Positions 25,187 to 34,819 of a stretch of 64,000 nucleotides of DNA are shown here, in pieces. The position numbers and the translations under genes were made by a program. How positions within the stretch are numbered: the first letter of the stretch is position 1; the number at the start of each line of letters is the position of its first letter. Origin of the DNA: Cohnella phaseoli (lineage in GTDB: Bacteria; Bacillota; Bacilli; Paenibacillales; Paenibacillaceae). The notes beneath the pieces were generated by a model, which had not been told where the DNA came from, did not search any database, and was given only the letters and a program-made list of their open reading frames with translations. Where the stretch lies: NCBI RefSeq assembly GCF_003386235.1, contig NZ_QRDZ01000035.1:1-64000 (forward strand). Reading direction: 5' to 3'.

Positions 25187-26077
25187 TCAGCCTTTGATGG
25201 CGCCAACCATGATCCCTTTGACGAAGTAACGCTGTAGCAGCGGGTACAGAAAGATAATGGGACCGATCGTCAGAATACAGGTGGCCATTTTCAAACCTTC
25301 GGTCGGCGTCATGTCGGTCAGATTCCGAATTTCGGATGTGCCAATCTGGGACTGCAGGAACTGGATATTCGAGACGATGACGCGCAGCAGGAATTGAATC
25401 GGGCGCAGTTTCTCGTCGTCGACCAGCATCAGGGCCAGCCACCAATCATTCCAGTACCCAAGGGCGATGAACAATCCGATTGTTGCCAGCGCCGGCTTGG
25501 AGAGCGGCAGGATAATCTGGGCAAAGGTTCGCATTTCCCCAGCGCCATCGATCTTGGCCGATTCATGCAGTTCTTCCGGGATAGAGCCGATAAAATTGCG
25601 CAGCAGGAAGATGTACCAGGCGTTGGCGAGATAAGGCACGATCAAGGCGATCAACTGATCCTTCAGGTGAAAATAGTTAATGCAGACGATGTACCAAGGC
25701 ACCATGCCGCCGCTGAACAAAATGGTGATCAAGCAATAGACGGAGATCGCATTGCGGTATTTGACCGATTTGCGCGAGATCGAATATGCGATCATAGCGT
25801 TGATGAGCAGGCTGGCCACCGTGCCGATAATCGTGACCAGGAACGTTATTTTGTAAGCTTGCAGGATGATGTCGATTTTCATGAACAGGACTTGATAGGC
25901 GACAAAGGTGACGTTTCTTGGAATCAAGGAATAACCATGCTCCATGATGTCCTTCTGCGTACTGAGCGAACCGCTTATGACCATCAGAAATGGGATGATG
26001 CAAGCGGCCGATATCAGGAACACGATCACATATATCGTGATAGGCGCGTCCCTTCTAAACTTTCTGCGAGTGCTCAT
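25187..26077 (-). CDS. sugar ABC transporter permease (MalG/LplC type)
   Basis: A 296-residue inner-membrane protein with six hydrophobic segments. The EAA-type loop that docks the ATPase is visible as EELHESAKIDGAGEMRTFAQIILPLSKPALA (in parts EELHESAKIDGAGEMR and IILPLSKPALA, about residues 190-220). The N-terminus is basic (STRRKFRRDAP). It lies 24 bases downstream of the other permease and 55 bases upstream of the binding-protein gene on the same strand. Confidence 0.87.
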   Translation of the reverse strand: MSTRRKFRRDAPITIYVIVFLISAACIIPFLMVISGSLSTQKDIMEHGYSLIPRNVTFVAYQVLFMKIDIILQAYKITFLVTIIGTVASLLINAMIAYSISRKSVKYRNAISVYCLITILFSGGMVPWYIVCINYFHLKDQLIALIVPYLANAWYIFLLRNFIGSIPEELHESAKIDGAGEMRTFAQIILPLSKPALATIGLFIALGYWNDWWLALMLVDDEKLRPIQFLLRVIVSNIQFLQSQIGTSEIRNLTDMTPTEGLKMATCILTIGPIIFLYPLLQRYFVKGIMVGAIKG

Positions 26078-26100
26078 GCCGATAAAACTCCCTTCTGGCG

Positions 26101-27027
26101 CTAGAATAGCGCGGAATCTCTATCCATCTTGCGAACAATCATGTTGAAGCCGACAACGAGAATGAACGAAAGCACGGACTGTATAAAGCCAGTGGCCGAA
26201 GACATGCCGATATCGCCGGATACGCGCAGGCCTCTGTAGACGAAAGTGTCGATGACGTCGGTTGTCGGATAGAGCAGGGAGGCGTCCCCGATGATCGCGT
26301 AGAACATGCCGAAATCCGCGTTCATGATTCGTCCGAGCGCAAGCAGCGTGAGCATAATCAGCGTCGGCCGGAGCAGCGGCAGCGTAATCTTCACGATCTG
26401 CTGCCAGCGGGAAGCCCCGTCGATCTCAGCGGCCTCGTAATAGGTGGCGTCAATGCCGGATAAGGTGGCCAGATAGACGACGCTCCCGTAACCGATTGTT
26501 TTCCAGCAGGCGATCAGTGTTAGAATGATAGGCCACAGATGCGGCGAGGAGTACCAATCGATGGGCTGCATGCCAAGGCCGGTGAGCAAGCCGTTCAATA
26601 AACCATGCTCGCTGTTGAACAGTACGTAGGTAAATACGCCGACGACGATCCAGGAGATGAAGTAAGGCAGGAATGTCGCGGATTGCGCCAGCTTTTTGAA
26701 CCTCCGTCGCGCGATTTCGTTCAGCATGAGCGCGAAGCCAACCTGCGTAACAATGCCGCCCAAAATGAACAGTCCGTTCAGGAGCAGGGTATTGCGCAAA
26801 GCGCGAAAAGCTTGAGAGGACTGGAACAGAAACTTGAAGTTGTGATAGAACGGATCCATCCACGGACTGCCGAATATGCCTTGATCGAATGTGTAGTTTT
26901 TGAACGCGATCAGCAAGCCGAACAATGGCATGTAGTTAAAGCCGAAGAGCAGCAGCATGGCCGGAAGCGCGAATAAGTAGAGCGATCTATTCTTGTATAG
27001 TTCCTTGAAGAAGGGCGTGATCATCAT
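26101..27027 (-). CDS. sugar ABC transporter permease (LplB/YteP type)
   Basis: A membrane permease of about 308 residues. The N-terminus (FFKELYKNRSLYLFALPAML) is characteristic of LplB/YteP-type permeases. The ATPase-docking loop is YYEAAEIDGASRWQQIVKITLPLLRP (in parts YYEAAEIDGASRWQ and ITLPLLRPT). I choose the ATG at 27027 because GAGGTGA lies directly upstream; the next ATG (27024) is also possible, and the long frame from 27102 has no ribosome binding site. It is the first gene of the importer operon and has a cre-like site and the regulon box upstream. Confidence 0.85.
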   Translation of the reverse strand: MMITPFFKELYKNRSLYLFALPAMLLLFGFNYMPLFGLLIAFKNYTFDQGIFGSPWMDPFYHNFKFLFQSSQAFRALRNTLLLNGLFILGGIVTQVGFALMLNEIARRRFKKLAQSATFLPYFISWIVVGVFTYVLFNSEHGLLNGLLTGLGMQPIDWYSSPHLWPIILTLIACWKTIGYGSVVYLATLSGIDATYYEAAEIDGASRWQQIVKITLPLLRPTLIMLTLLALGRIMNADFGMFYAIIGDASLLYPTTDVIDTFVYRGLRVSGDIGMSSATGFIQSVLSFILVVGFNMIVRKMDRDSALF

Positions 27028-27048
27028 GTTCACCTCGCTGATATACAT

Positions 27049-27062
27049 CGGTAGCGCTTTCA
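27049..27062 (-). promoter_or_regulatory. cre-like site upstream of the importer operon
   Basis: TGAAAGCGCTACCG on the minus strand matches the cre consensus at 12 of 14 positions, with the central GCGC core, 22 bases before the permease start. Confidence 0.45.
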
Positions 27063-27113
27063 AAAAGAGACTGACACCAAAGGAGATTAAGAAACCGTCC
27101 ATTTAATTTAGTT

Positions 27114-27125
27114 ACAAATAATCAT
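27114..27125. promoter_or_regulatory. shared regulon box ACAAATAATCAT, copy 1
   Basis: The 12-mer ACAAATAATCAT occurs here upstream of the importer operon and again at 31170-31181 upstream of the mannosidase. Its core is repeated in reverse at 31243-31253 before the GH2 gene. These are the three transcription starts of this cluster, so the box is a good candidate for the operator of one or both GntR-LacI regulators. Confidence 0.5.
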
Positions 27126-27161
27126 ATAATACAACTTTCGCTTTAAATAATACCAGTTGTA

Positions 27162-28349
27162 CTATTGTGTTGTAAATATGTTTTTTTGTAATGCTTTTTT
27201 ACTGGGCGGTGCGCAAGATTCCCGGATGAGCAATTGGGGTGTCAACGTGACTCTGCGCGGTTCGCCATAGGGATTGCGAATAGCCGACAATAGCAATTCC
27301 ACGGCTGCTTTGCTGATTTCCGTGGCGTCCTGAACGATGCAGGTAGGGGGCACCTTGGCGAAATCGGCCATCTCGAATTGATCGAAGAAAACGACCGACA
27401 GATCTTCCGGGATGCGCAGTCCAATGGACTCCACAGCCTGCACGATCGTGAGTCCGGCAGATAGATTGAGCGCAAAAATGGCTGTCATCTCAGGATTGGA
27501 TCGAATAAAGGTGCAAATCGCTTTTAAGGCATCCGGATCGGCCTGTCCGTCTTTAAGGACGGAGTCGAGGCGGATAGATTCGAAATCCGTAATCCGCAAG
27601 CGGTGGTCTACGGCAATGTGATGCTGAGATAACGCCTTTTCGTAACCGGCGACCCGGTCCTCGACGCTTGTGGTGTCCGTAATCCGCGTAGAAACAAGGC
27701 CGATCTGACGATGGCCCAAGGAAATCAGCATTTCCGTCGCCAATCGCCCTCCTTCGATATTGTCCGCGCAGACGGAATTAGTCTCGATTCCCCGGAAATA
27801 CCGGTCGACGACGACAAAAGGAAAATGACCGAGCTTGAGACGAAGAATCTGTTCATTATAGGATTCTCCGTCCACGGGGAAAATCACGATGCCGCTGACT
27901 CCGAGCGCAAGCACTTCGTTAAGAACTCGCTTCTCTTCCTCTTGGGAGGATGCGGTGCTGCAATAAAGAAGCTTGTAGCCCTTGCCGGAGAGCTCTTTTT
28001 CCATGCCATCGAGCAGCTTCGTCGTAAACGAGCTTACGATGGCAGGCAATATAAACGCGATCAGCCTATTTCCGAGATTTTCTTCCTTTTTCGGCTCGTA
28101 AACGACCGGTTCTCCCGAAGCGTCCGCCGAGACGAAGGTCCCCTTGCCCTGAACCCGATAAATGGCGTTGTTATCGATCAATTCGGATATCGCCGTTTTG
28201 ATGGTGACGCGGCTGGCGCCGAACTGCTTCGCCAGCTCCGCTTCGGAAGGAAGCCTGTCGCCGGCCTTCCATATTCCCTGATTGATCTGATCGGTCACGT
28301 ACTGCCGGATCTGATGATACAACGGCTTGCGCCCGTTTAATTTGCTCAT
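27162..28349 (-). CDS. GntR-LacI hybrid (AraR-type) transcriptional regulator 2
   Basis: Same architecture as the protein at 22133-23305: winged helix (PLYHQIRQYVTDQINQG, RLPSEAELAKQFGASRVTIK) and LacI-type ligand domain (GIVIFPVDGESYNEQ, VVVDRYFRGIETNSVCADN, SLGHRQIGLVS). The two share long identical runs. I start at ATG 28349, with GAGAGGG nine bases upstream, instead of the TTG at 28358. It lies 28 bases after the mannosidase gene, in the same operon, so the regulator probably controls its own expression together with the enzyme. Confidence 0.85.
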   Translation of the reverse strand: MSKLNGRKPLYHQIRQYVTDQINQGIWKAGDRLPSEAELAKQFGASRVTIKTAISELIDNNAIYRVQGKGTFVSADASGEPVVYEPKKEENLGNRLIAFILPAIVSSFTTKLLDGMEKELSGKGYKLLYCSTASSQEEEKRVLNEVLALGVSGIVIFPVDGESYNEQILRLKLGHFPFVVVDRYFRGIETNSVCADNIEGGRLATEMLISLGHRQIGLVSTRITDTTSVEDRVAGYEKALSQHHIAVDHRLRITDFESIRLDSVLKDGQADPDALKAICTFIRSNPEMTAIFALNLSAGLTIVQAVESIGLRIPEDLSVVFFDQFEMADFAKVPPTCIVQDATEISKAAVELLLSAIRNPYGEPRRVTLTPQLLIRESCAPPSKKALQKNIFTTQ

Positions 28350-28377
28350 GCACTTCAACCCTCTCTGTCGGATGTAT

Positions 28378-31149
28378 TTAACGCCGGACGAAAGCTGCCG
28401 TGATGATTTCAGCAGGACGAATCTGCATTACGCAGGGAAGGGCGTGCCTGACCTCGAGAGGGACAGCTTCCTCCAGAATTGTCGTTTTGTAGGCTGCTTC
28501 GGCCCCGTCGGCGCTTAGGATACGCAAGGCTGTCGGGGTGCGGGACGTATTGAACCAGCGCGCGACAAGATCCCCCGTCTCGGCGCTGATCTTGAACGAG
28601 GAGAGGGCTAATGCTTCTCCTTCCCAATCTAACCAGGCGTACTCGCCCGGATAACGGCCCTTGCCGACTTCTTTCTGCATCACTGTCCAGGGCGTCTGAA
28701 AGCCATAGGCGATCGTGGCGGCATTATGGCGGGAGGATTCCCCTGCATACGGAATTAATGCGAATTCGGCGGTGTGTTCGCCCAGGCATTGCGCTTCGGG
28801 CGTCGGGAAATGACCCCAGTCGCCCAATTCCCCCACTGCCCGAAGCAGCGTCAGGGCGATTGTGCCTTGTCCGTCCCGAAGCACTTCATATTCGTTCAGA
28901 CCGCGATTGGCGACGGCAAGCCCGCTTGCGTCGTCGTCGATGGCTACGAAGGCATGCTGGTGCTGTGTGTATGACGGATTTTTCCATCCCGCGGAAGGCT
29001 GGGTATTCCTGCTGGCGATTTCGAAGATCGAGTCCGCATGGTGCTGCGTGCCGGCAATCGCTGTCGGAAACAGCACTCGAAGTCTGTGATCGGTTGCTTG
29101 ATTGTCGAAACGGACGCGAAACTTGAGCTCGCGTGCATCGGCATCCAGTGTCACGAGAGTCCGCAGCTTCAAGGAAACCGTATTGTTCGCCCGCCCGCAT
29201 TTCCGCAGCGGAAATGCGACGAGGTACTGTCTCTCCTTGTCGAGCAGGCTATCGGCGTTAGCCGGAATTTCCCATTCGTGAACAATTTCGTACGAAGCCG
29301 TGCAAGGAAGATCCTCTACGAGCTTAATTTCGGCTTTCAGGCCATCGCTGTACAACGGCTGCACGCCGGGCGGCTGCATGAACATATATTCGTTGCCGAT
29401 GTCGCCGGTATCCTCGAATGTCAGCAGATTGCGATAAACCCGGCCCGTGGATAGATGCGTCAGCTCGATCGTCCCGTTGGGAGCGATGTCGACGGCGAGG
29501 TGCCCGTTGGCCATCCTGCACGGCCCGGTAACCAAGGACTTCGGTTCCGTACCGACCTGCAGATCTTGCTCTTCTATCGGCGCCAGGGCGTACGACTTGC
29601 AGCCAAGCGCAGGAACCGGGCCGACGGACAGCTTCACGCGTATGCGGCGAGACATATACGGCTGTCGAAAACCGTGATCCGGAAGCATATAGCCGAACTG
29701 TACGCCCAAGTCCGCAATCTCTGCATCGATTCTATTGCCGTCGAGATCGAAGACTCCGAAGCCGGTGATGTCGAGCTTCTCCAACTCGGCAGCCATGTTC
29801 TGCGGCAAAGGCTGATAAAGAGAAACGTTAGTCGCCGCTTCCTCGGGAGTCGGTACGAGCAAAGGCCGCTTGTCGACTTCGAGGTCCACGCTCAGGACGC
29901 CGCTGCGTTCCCGACCTGCGGTATTGAAAACAATGAAGGGGAAGGAGCCGGCTCTAGTCCCGAAAGCCGAAGTATCGATCTTAACGGCCAACTCCTTCAG
30001 GCTGTCCTCCGCGATGGCTTGCGCCATCGCTTCGGCTTTGGCGAATCGGGTCATCATCTCGCGATGAACCTCGTCCACGCTGCAGCCGCAGATGCTGTCG
30101 TGCGGGTGATTCTGCATCAGCGTCTTCCAGGCGTAGGCAAGCTCGGCATGCGGGTAAGCGTACCCGGACAGATGCGAGATCGCGGCCAGCGGCTCAACGA
30201 CCTTTTCCAGATAGGATTGAATCCGCTCGTTCGCCTGCTTCAAATAAACGCGCGCCGATGCGGTGTTGACGAGCGTTCCCCAGCCATCCGTTCCCTGGCT
30301 GCGGAGTTCGCCGGCGATAACGGTAAGATCGTCCGGGGTCGCGTGCACAAGCATCTCGCAGTAATCGACGAAGTTGGAATGAACGAACTCGTAATTCGGA
30401 TACAGCTCGCGAGCGGTTTGCAGCGCGGCGGTCAAGTCTTCCTGGACCGGCTGATGGTCGCATCCGTTCATCAGTAGGAGCTGCGAGGTAGAGGCGTATT
30501 TCTCCGCATTGGCCAACCGTTTATCCCAGTAAGCTCTGGCTTGTCCGGCATCGACGGGAATTTCCATTCCGTTGTTGTACCAGTTTGCGAACAGTACGCC
30601 AAGCACGCGTGTTCCGTCGGGGGATTCCCAGACCATCTCGGAATAGGGGGACTCATAGGACGAGGCGTCGGCCCGTGCATGCTTACCTTTAGGTCTGACC
30701 CCTCTGCCGAATACCGCAACGCGGATGCCGGCCTGGGCGAGCAATTGCGGCGCTTGCCCCATGTTGCCGAAGGAATCGGGGAAATAGCCGACTTTGGCAA
30801 CCCGTCCTAATGCCGAGGCTTCCCTGTGCCCGATCTGCAGGTTGCGGACGTTCGCTTCCGCGCTCGTAAGAAACTCATCCTGAAGCACATACCAGGGGCC
30901 GATGATTAATCTGCCTTCGCGAATGAAGCGGGTGATGCGCTCCCGTTGTTCAGGGCGGACCTGAAGATAATCGTCCACTATGATCGTCTGGCCGTCCAGG
31001 TGAAAGCTGCGAAAATGTTCGTCGCGATCGAGCAAATCCAGAACGGAGTCCAGAAGACGCACGAGACGGAAATGATGTTTTTCGTAGGGCATGTACCACT
31101 CTCGATCCCAATGCGTGTGGGAGATGACGTGAACCTGTGGCTTAGTCAA
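28378..31149 (-). CDS. GH38 alpha-mannosidase
   Basis: A 923-residue cytosolic glycosidase. The N-terminal HVISHTHWDREW (about residues 7-18) gives the zinc-binding H-x-H and WDREW of GH38, and GYFPDSFGN (about 120-128) contains the nucleophile aspartate. NHPHDSICGCSVDEVHREM (about 340-358) is another family block, followed by the beta-sandwich C-terminal half. Bacterial members of this length release terminal alpha-mannose from imported oligosaccharides. The start is TTG with GGAGAGGA upstream; no ATG fits. It heads an operon with regulator 2 and has the regulon box in its promoter. Confidence 0.88.
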   Translation of the reverse strand: MTKPQVHVISHTHWDREWYMPYEKHHFRLVRLLDSVLDLLDRDEHFRSFHLDGQTIIVDDYLQVRPEQRERITRFIREGRLIIGPWYVLQDEFLTSAEANVRNLQIGHREASALGRVAKVGYFPDSFGNMGQAPQLLAQAGIRVAVFGRGVRPKGKHARADASSYESPYSEMVWESPDGTRVLGVLFANWYNNGMEIPVDAGQARAYWDKRLANAEKYASTSQLLLMNGCDHQPVQEDLTAALQTARELYPNYEFVHSNFVDYCEMLVHATPDDLTVIAGELRSQGTDGWGTLVNTASARVYLKQANERIQSYLEKVVEPLAAISHLSGYAYPHAELAYAWKTLMQNHPHDSICGCSVDEVHREMMTRFAKAEAMAQAIAEDSLKELAVKIDTSAFGTRAGSFPFIVFNTAGRERSGVLSVDLEVDKRPLLVPTPEEAATNVSLYQPLPQNMAAELEKLDITGFGVFDLDGNRIDAEIADLGVQFGYMLPDHGFRQPYMSRRIRVKLSVGPVPALGCKSYALAPIEEQDLQVGTEPKSLVTGPCRMANGHLAVDIAPNGTIELTHLSTGRVYRNLLTFEDTGDIGNEYMFMQPPGVQPLYSDGLKAEIKLVEDLPCTASYEIVHEWEIPANADSLLDKERQYLVAFPLRKCGRANNTVSLKLRTLVTLDADARELKFRVRFDNQATDHRLRVLFPTAIAGTQHHADSIFEIASRNTQPSAGWKNPSYTQHQHAFVAIDDDASGLAVANRGLNEYEVLRDGQGTIALTLLRAVGELGDWGHFPTPEAQCLGEHTAEFALIPYAGESSRHNAATIAYGFQTPWTVMQKEVGKGRYPGEYAWLDWEGEALALSSFKISAETGDLVARWFNTSRTPTALRILSADGAEAAYKTTILEEAVPLEVRHALPCVMQIRPAEIITAAFVRR

Positions 31150-31164
31150 AAGTTTCCTCTCCTA

Positions 31165-31189
31165 ACAATACAAATAATCATGTTATTGT
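31165..31189. promoter_or_regulatory. shared regulon box, copy 2 within a 25-bp dyad
   Basis: ACAATA-N13-TATTGT forms the ends of a 25-bp imperfect palindrome that contains ACAAATAATCAT (31170-31181). It lies 16 bases from the mannosidase start, in the intergenic region shared with the divergent GH2 gene. Confidence 0.5.
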
Positions 31190-31242
31190 AATGGTTTATA
31201 AATATGATATATTAATAATAAATCGATCAATTCAGTTTTACA

Positions 31243-31253
31243 ATGATTATTTG
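31243..31253. promoter_or_regulatory. shared regulon box, copy 3 (inverted)
   Basis: ATGATTATTTG is the reverse complement of the core of the box at 27114 and 31170. It lies 55 bases before the GH2 gene start. Confidence 0.4.
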
Positions 31254-31308
31254 CGATGTGTAACGTATTCGAATCAGGTATGTACTAAAGGCGAAGGAGC
31301 TTGTTGCG

Positions 31309-34300
31309 ATGAAATATGAGGAAAGCTTGAACGGAATATGGGCGTTCTATCCCGATTATGAACCGGATGAAAGGCGCGAGAGAGCCCTCTTAGACATTAG
31401 GGAAGAGCAGTGGCAGCCCATTCCGGTACCGGCGGTATGGGAAGGCAACTTCCAAAGTCCGAAGGAAGGAACTTCGCAGGCGGCGGAGAAGCTTCTTCGG
31501 GTGCGGATCAATGGCGGCGCGTGGCAGACCGTCGATCTGGAGTCCTATTGCGACGGCAAAGCGCAGTGGGTGGCAATTCCGATAAAAGCGGGCATTCTGC
31601 GCGAAGGCGACAATGAATTTGAATTCGATTCAACGTCCAAAAACTATGGTATCGACTCCGATGAAAGCTTGGAAATGTTCGGAACGGCAAAGACGGAAGG
31701 GAGCTGCAGCTTTTTCTCGCAAGACTTGATCACCTGGCATCCGCTGCCTGACAGGGCGTGGAACATCCGAATCGAAGCGGGATCGGCGGCTCGGGAAGCT
31801 GTTGCGGAGACGGCTCGGTTCCGGACGGATTGTCAGATGTCCATTGGATTGAATGCAATGAACGGTACGCCGAACTATTTAAAAAAGATAATCGCCCTTG
31901 AAGGACACTCCGCCGGCGACGAAGCGCGCCTGCTTGTGCATGTGAGAGCCGGCCCGAAGCTGTCGGGTTCGACCGACGATTACGGGGATACGCGCAAGTT
32001 CGACGGAGTCGGTTGGTACCGCCGCAAGTTCCGCACGCCGCACCACGCCCCTGGAGATATCGTCTGGCTAACCTTTATGGGAGCGGATTACTATGCTGAA
32101 GTATGGGTCAACGGAACATACATAGGAGATCATGAGGGCGGCTATACGCCGTTTCGGTTCGATCTGAGCACGGATCTCCCAGATTTGCTCAACGACGGGG
32201 CGGACAATGAGCTAATCATCCGCGTGACCGATCAATCAGACCCGAGATGTGCTTCCGGCACAGGGAAGTTTCCGATTAAGGAGACGCTGGCCGGATTTCT
32301 GCAGGATTCCGTAGGCGTCAATTACGGAGGGTTATGGCATGACGTGGGGTTGTCGGTCGGCCCGAGCGTATTTATAGAGGATGTTTTTATAGAACCGGAC
32401 GTCGACGGGGGCCGCGCAATCGCGCATGCTACGCTGCGAAACAAGAGCGCCGCTCCGGTTGACGTGCGGCTGGGTATCCGCGTTCCGGGCGGGGAGCCGG
32501 AAGGGGTGTCGTCCGCTGTTGCCGGGCTTCGCCTCAAGGCGGGCGGCCGCGAGGTTTGCGTCATTCCGGTGGAGCTGATTCGGCCGAGACTGTGGTCGAT
32601 CGACGATCCTTATTTATATACGGCGGAGCTTTCCCTGTCTACCGCTGGGGCCGCAGCGGCGGATCGCCGCAATGTCTTCTTCGGGATGAGGAAAATCGAG
32701 GCGGAGGGCGGCAAGTTTCTGCTCAATGGCGTTCCTCTGCAGTTGACCGGCATGATTCATTGGGGAATGTATCTCGATAGGCTGTCCGTACGTCCGGATC
32801 GCGAACAAGTTCGCAAGGAAATCGCGGATTTGAAAGAAGCCGGGTTCAACTCGGTCAAGTTTACTTTGTTCGATCCGCCTTGTTATGTACTCGACGAGTT
32901 CGACAGATTAGGCATGTATGCCTATATCGAATACCCGATCTGGAATCCAATTGAGACCCCCGCCTTCTTCGATCGGGCTCGCAAGCAGATTCGTGAAATG
33001 CTGGTAAAAGATCGCAACCATCCGAGCGTCATACTGACGGACTTTAACTGCGAAATGCACTTTTTCTCGGAAGAGATGGACAAGCTTATGCGTGAATTGG
33101 TCGATGCGGGCAAGGAGCTGGCGCCAAATCGTCTGTATCTGGACAACAGCGGCAACGGCGTTACGCGGTACGGCGATTTCTATGCGCTGCATCCTTATTT
33201 TCCGCTGAAGGGATTTCGCGAGACGATCGGGGAGCATGTGGCGAGACGGGAGAAGGAAGCGGACAAGCCGCTCGTTCTCGGGGAGTTCGCAGATACGGAC
33301 ACCATTCGCGACACCTCTGCGGTTCGCCGGGCGAACGGCGGCGAACTGCCCTGGTGGTGGTCGTTCTTTCGCGTGGCGGACCCGGAAGCGATTCTGCGTA
33401 AGCAGGGATATGCGCCCGAGCAAATCGAGCGTTTTAAGCGGACGTCGAGACAGCATGCGCTGATGGCCAAGAAGTATTACATGGAGGGCGCGAAGTTTTA
33501 CGATCGGATCGGCGCGCTGTATTTGACCCATCTCAATGACATTCCCACTACGCAACCGGGCTTCTATGACGACAACTTTGAACCGAAGTTCGACCCTCTT
33601 GAGCTTCGTAAGTTTGCCGCCGCGAGCGTGCTATTGTTGGAGAGGACGACGCAGAACTTCTTCTGCGGCACGGAGGTTCGGGTAACGCCATTCTTGTCCC
33701 ATTACGGGAGCCGGCCTTTGGCCGGAGGTCGACTGGAATGGCAGTTGGTGCGCGGGGAAGATTCGGTGGCCGCGGGAACTAGCGCATGCGGCATCATTGC
33801 GAACGGAGGCTTGACGCCGTTGTCGCCGATCGTCTTCGAAATGCCGCAGTTCCCCGCTCCCTGCAAGCTGAGGTTAATTGTCCTGTTGCGCGAAGATGCG
33901 ACCGAATTTACCGTTACTAATGATTGGGATTTGTGGGCTTATCCGAATAAGGCGCTTCTCGAGGAGGAAGCCGGTGGTTTCTCGCTCGGCGTTCACGATC
34001 CGGGCGACTCCCTATCCCTCTTGGTTCAATATCCATGGGCAAAACCGCTTCAGAATGAAGCCGGCGACACTGGAACTCCTTCAGTGCTCATCTCGACGGA
34101 ATGGAATCAAGAGCTGGAGGCTTATGCTCGAGCGGGTGCCCGTGTGCTCTATGTAGGCCATCAGGAGGCGCTGTATCCGATCAAGCCCGGCGGCTTTAAC
34201 GCCTATTCCTATGCAGTGGTGCCTGAGCCGCATGACGCGATGGGAGACTTTCCCCATGACGGCTACAGCGATCTACAATTTTTGGAGCTGGCCTCCACGT

Positions 34301-34563
34301 ATTACATGGACACGAAAATTCCGTCCTGGGAATCAGTCGAGGACAAGCCGCCTGAAGCTCCGCCGATTCTGGCGCGTATCGATTTGCGTTCTTACGCGGC
34401 GGGCGCGTATATTGCAGAACGGAAGATGGGCGACGGACTTGTCATGCAGACCACGCTGACGCATGGCGGCGGCAATGCGTCAGGGCGATATTTGCTCGAT
34501 CAGTTGCTACGTGACTTGATAAGCCCGGGGGCCGCGAATAATACCGTGCCGCCCAATGCGTAA
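31309..34563 (+). CDS. GH2-type glycoside hydrolase
   Basis: A 1084-residue protein without a signal peptide, so it should act in the cytosol. The start (SLNGIWAFYPDYEPDERRE) and the jelly-roll (VGWYRRKF, WLTFMGADYYAEVWVNG, GDHEGGYTPFRFDL) are typical of the GH2 sugar-binding domain. The barrel shows GVPLQLTGMIHWG, then ILTDFNCEMHFF with the likely acid/base glutamate (about residue 580), and LVLGEFADTD with the likely nucleophile (about 657). About 130 residues (roughly 60-190) before the jelly-roll are not usual for the family. Substrate specificity cannot be read; its neighbours suggest a beta-linked mannose- or uronate-containing oligosaccharide. GAAGGAG precedes ATG 31309. Confidence 0.78.
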   Translation: MKYEESLNGIWAFYPDYEPDERRERALLDIREEQWQPIPVPAVWEGNFQSPKEGTSQAAEKLLRVRINGGAWQTVDLESYCDGKAQWVAIPIKAGILREGDNEFEFDSTSKNYGIDSDESLEMFGTAKTEGSCSFFSQDLITWHPLPDRAWNIRIEAGSAAREAVAETARFRTDCQMSIGLNAMNGTPNYLKKIIALEGHSAGDEARLLVHVRAGPKLSGSTDDYGDTRKFDGVGWYRRKFRTPHHAPGDIVWLTFMGADYYAEVWVNGTYIGDHEGGYTPFRFDLSTDLPDLLNDGADNELIIRVTDQSDPRCASGTGKFPIKETLAGFLQDSVGVNYGGLWHDVGLSVGPSVFIEDVFIEPDVDGGRAIAHATLRNKSAAPVDVRLGIRVPGGEPEGVSSAVAGLRLKAGGREVCVIPVELIRPRLWSIDDPYLYTAELSLSTAGAAAADRRNVFFGMRKIEAEGGKFLLNGVPLQLTGMIHWGMYLDRLSVRPDREQVRKEIADLKEAGFNSVKFTLFDPPCYVLDEFDRLGMYAYIEYPIWNPIETPAFFDRARKQIREMLVKDRNHPSVILTDFNCEMHFFSEEMDKLMRELVDAGKELAPNRLYLDNSGNGVTRYGDFYALHPYFPLKGFRETIGEHVARREKEADKPLVLGEFADTDTIRDTSAVRRANGGELPWWWSFFRVADPEAILRKQGYAPEQIERFKRTSRQHALMAKKYYMEGAKFYDRIGALYLTHLNDIPTTQPGFYDDNFEPKFDPLELRKFAAASVLLLERTTQNFFCGTEVRVTPFLSHYGSRPLAGGRLEWQLVRGEDSVAAGTSACGIIANGGLTPLSPIVFEMPQFPAPCKLRLIVLLREDATEFTVTNDWDLWAYPNKALLEEEAGGFSLGVHDPGDSLSLLVQYPWAKPLQNEAGDTGTPSVLISTEWNQELEAYARAGARVLYVGHQEALYPIKPGGFNAYSYAVVPEPHDAMGDFPHDGYSDLQFLELASTYYMDTKIPSWESVEDKPPEAPPILARIDLRSYAAGAYIAERKMGDGLVMQTTLTHGGGNASGRYLLDQLLRDLISPGAANNTVPPNA

Positions 34564-34662
34564 GTTAATTGCTTGTCCGATAGGACACGGCAATTGGAGA
34601 CTGGCTGCCAGGACAGCGGATTGCTAGCGTTGGCTCCTCCGTTCGTTTTCTGGATTGCAAGC

Positions 34663-34700
34663 GAGTCCTCCCGTCCGAAACGGACGGCGGGGACTCTTTT
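34663..34700 (+). terminator. terminator of the GH2 gene
   Basis: GAGTCC-TCCCGTCCG and CGGACGGCGG-GGACTC form a long stem around AAA, followed by TTTTGTT. Confidence 0.8.
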
Positions 34701-34819
34701 GTTAACATTTTCAAAAAAACAAAAATGGATCTTTACATAAATGTATTAAAGATATATATTAACTTTGAAAGTTGTATTAAAAGATTAAATGACATATAAC
34801 AATGAGGGGGTGAGCGGTA

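Noticed and set aside
29455..30477. 340-codon plus-strand frame inside the mannosidase gene
   Set aside because: Antisense shadow of the GH38 coding sequence; the mannosidase motifs on the other strand are decisive.
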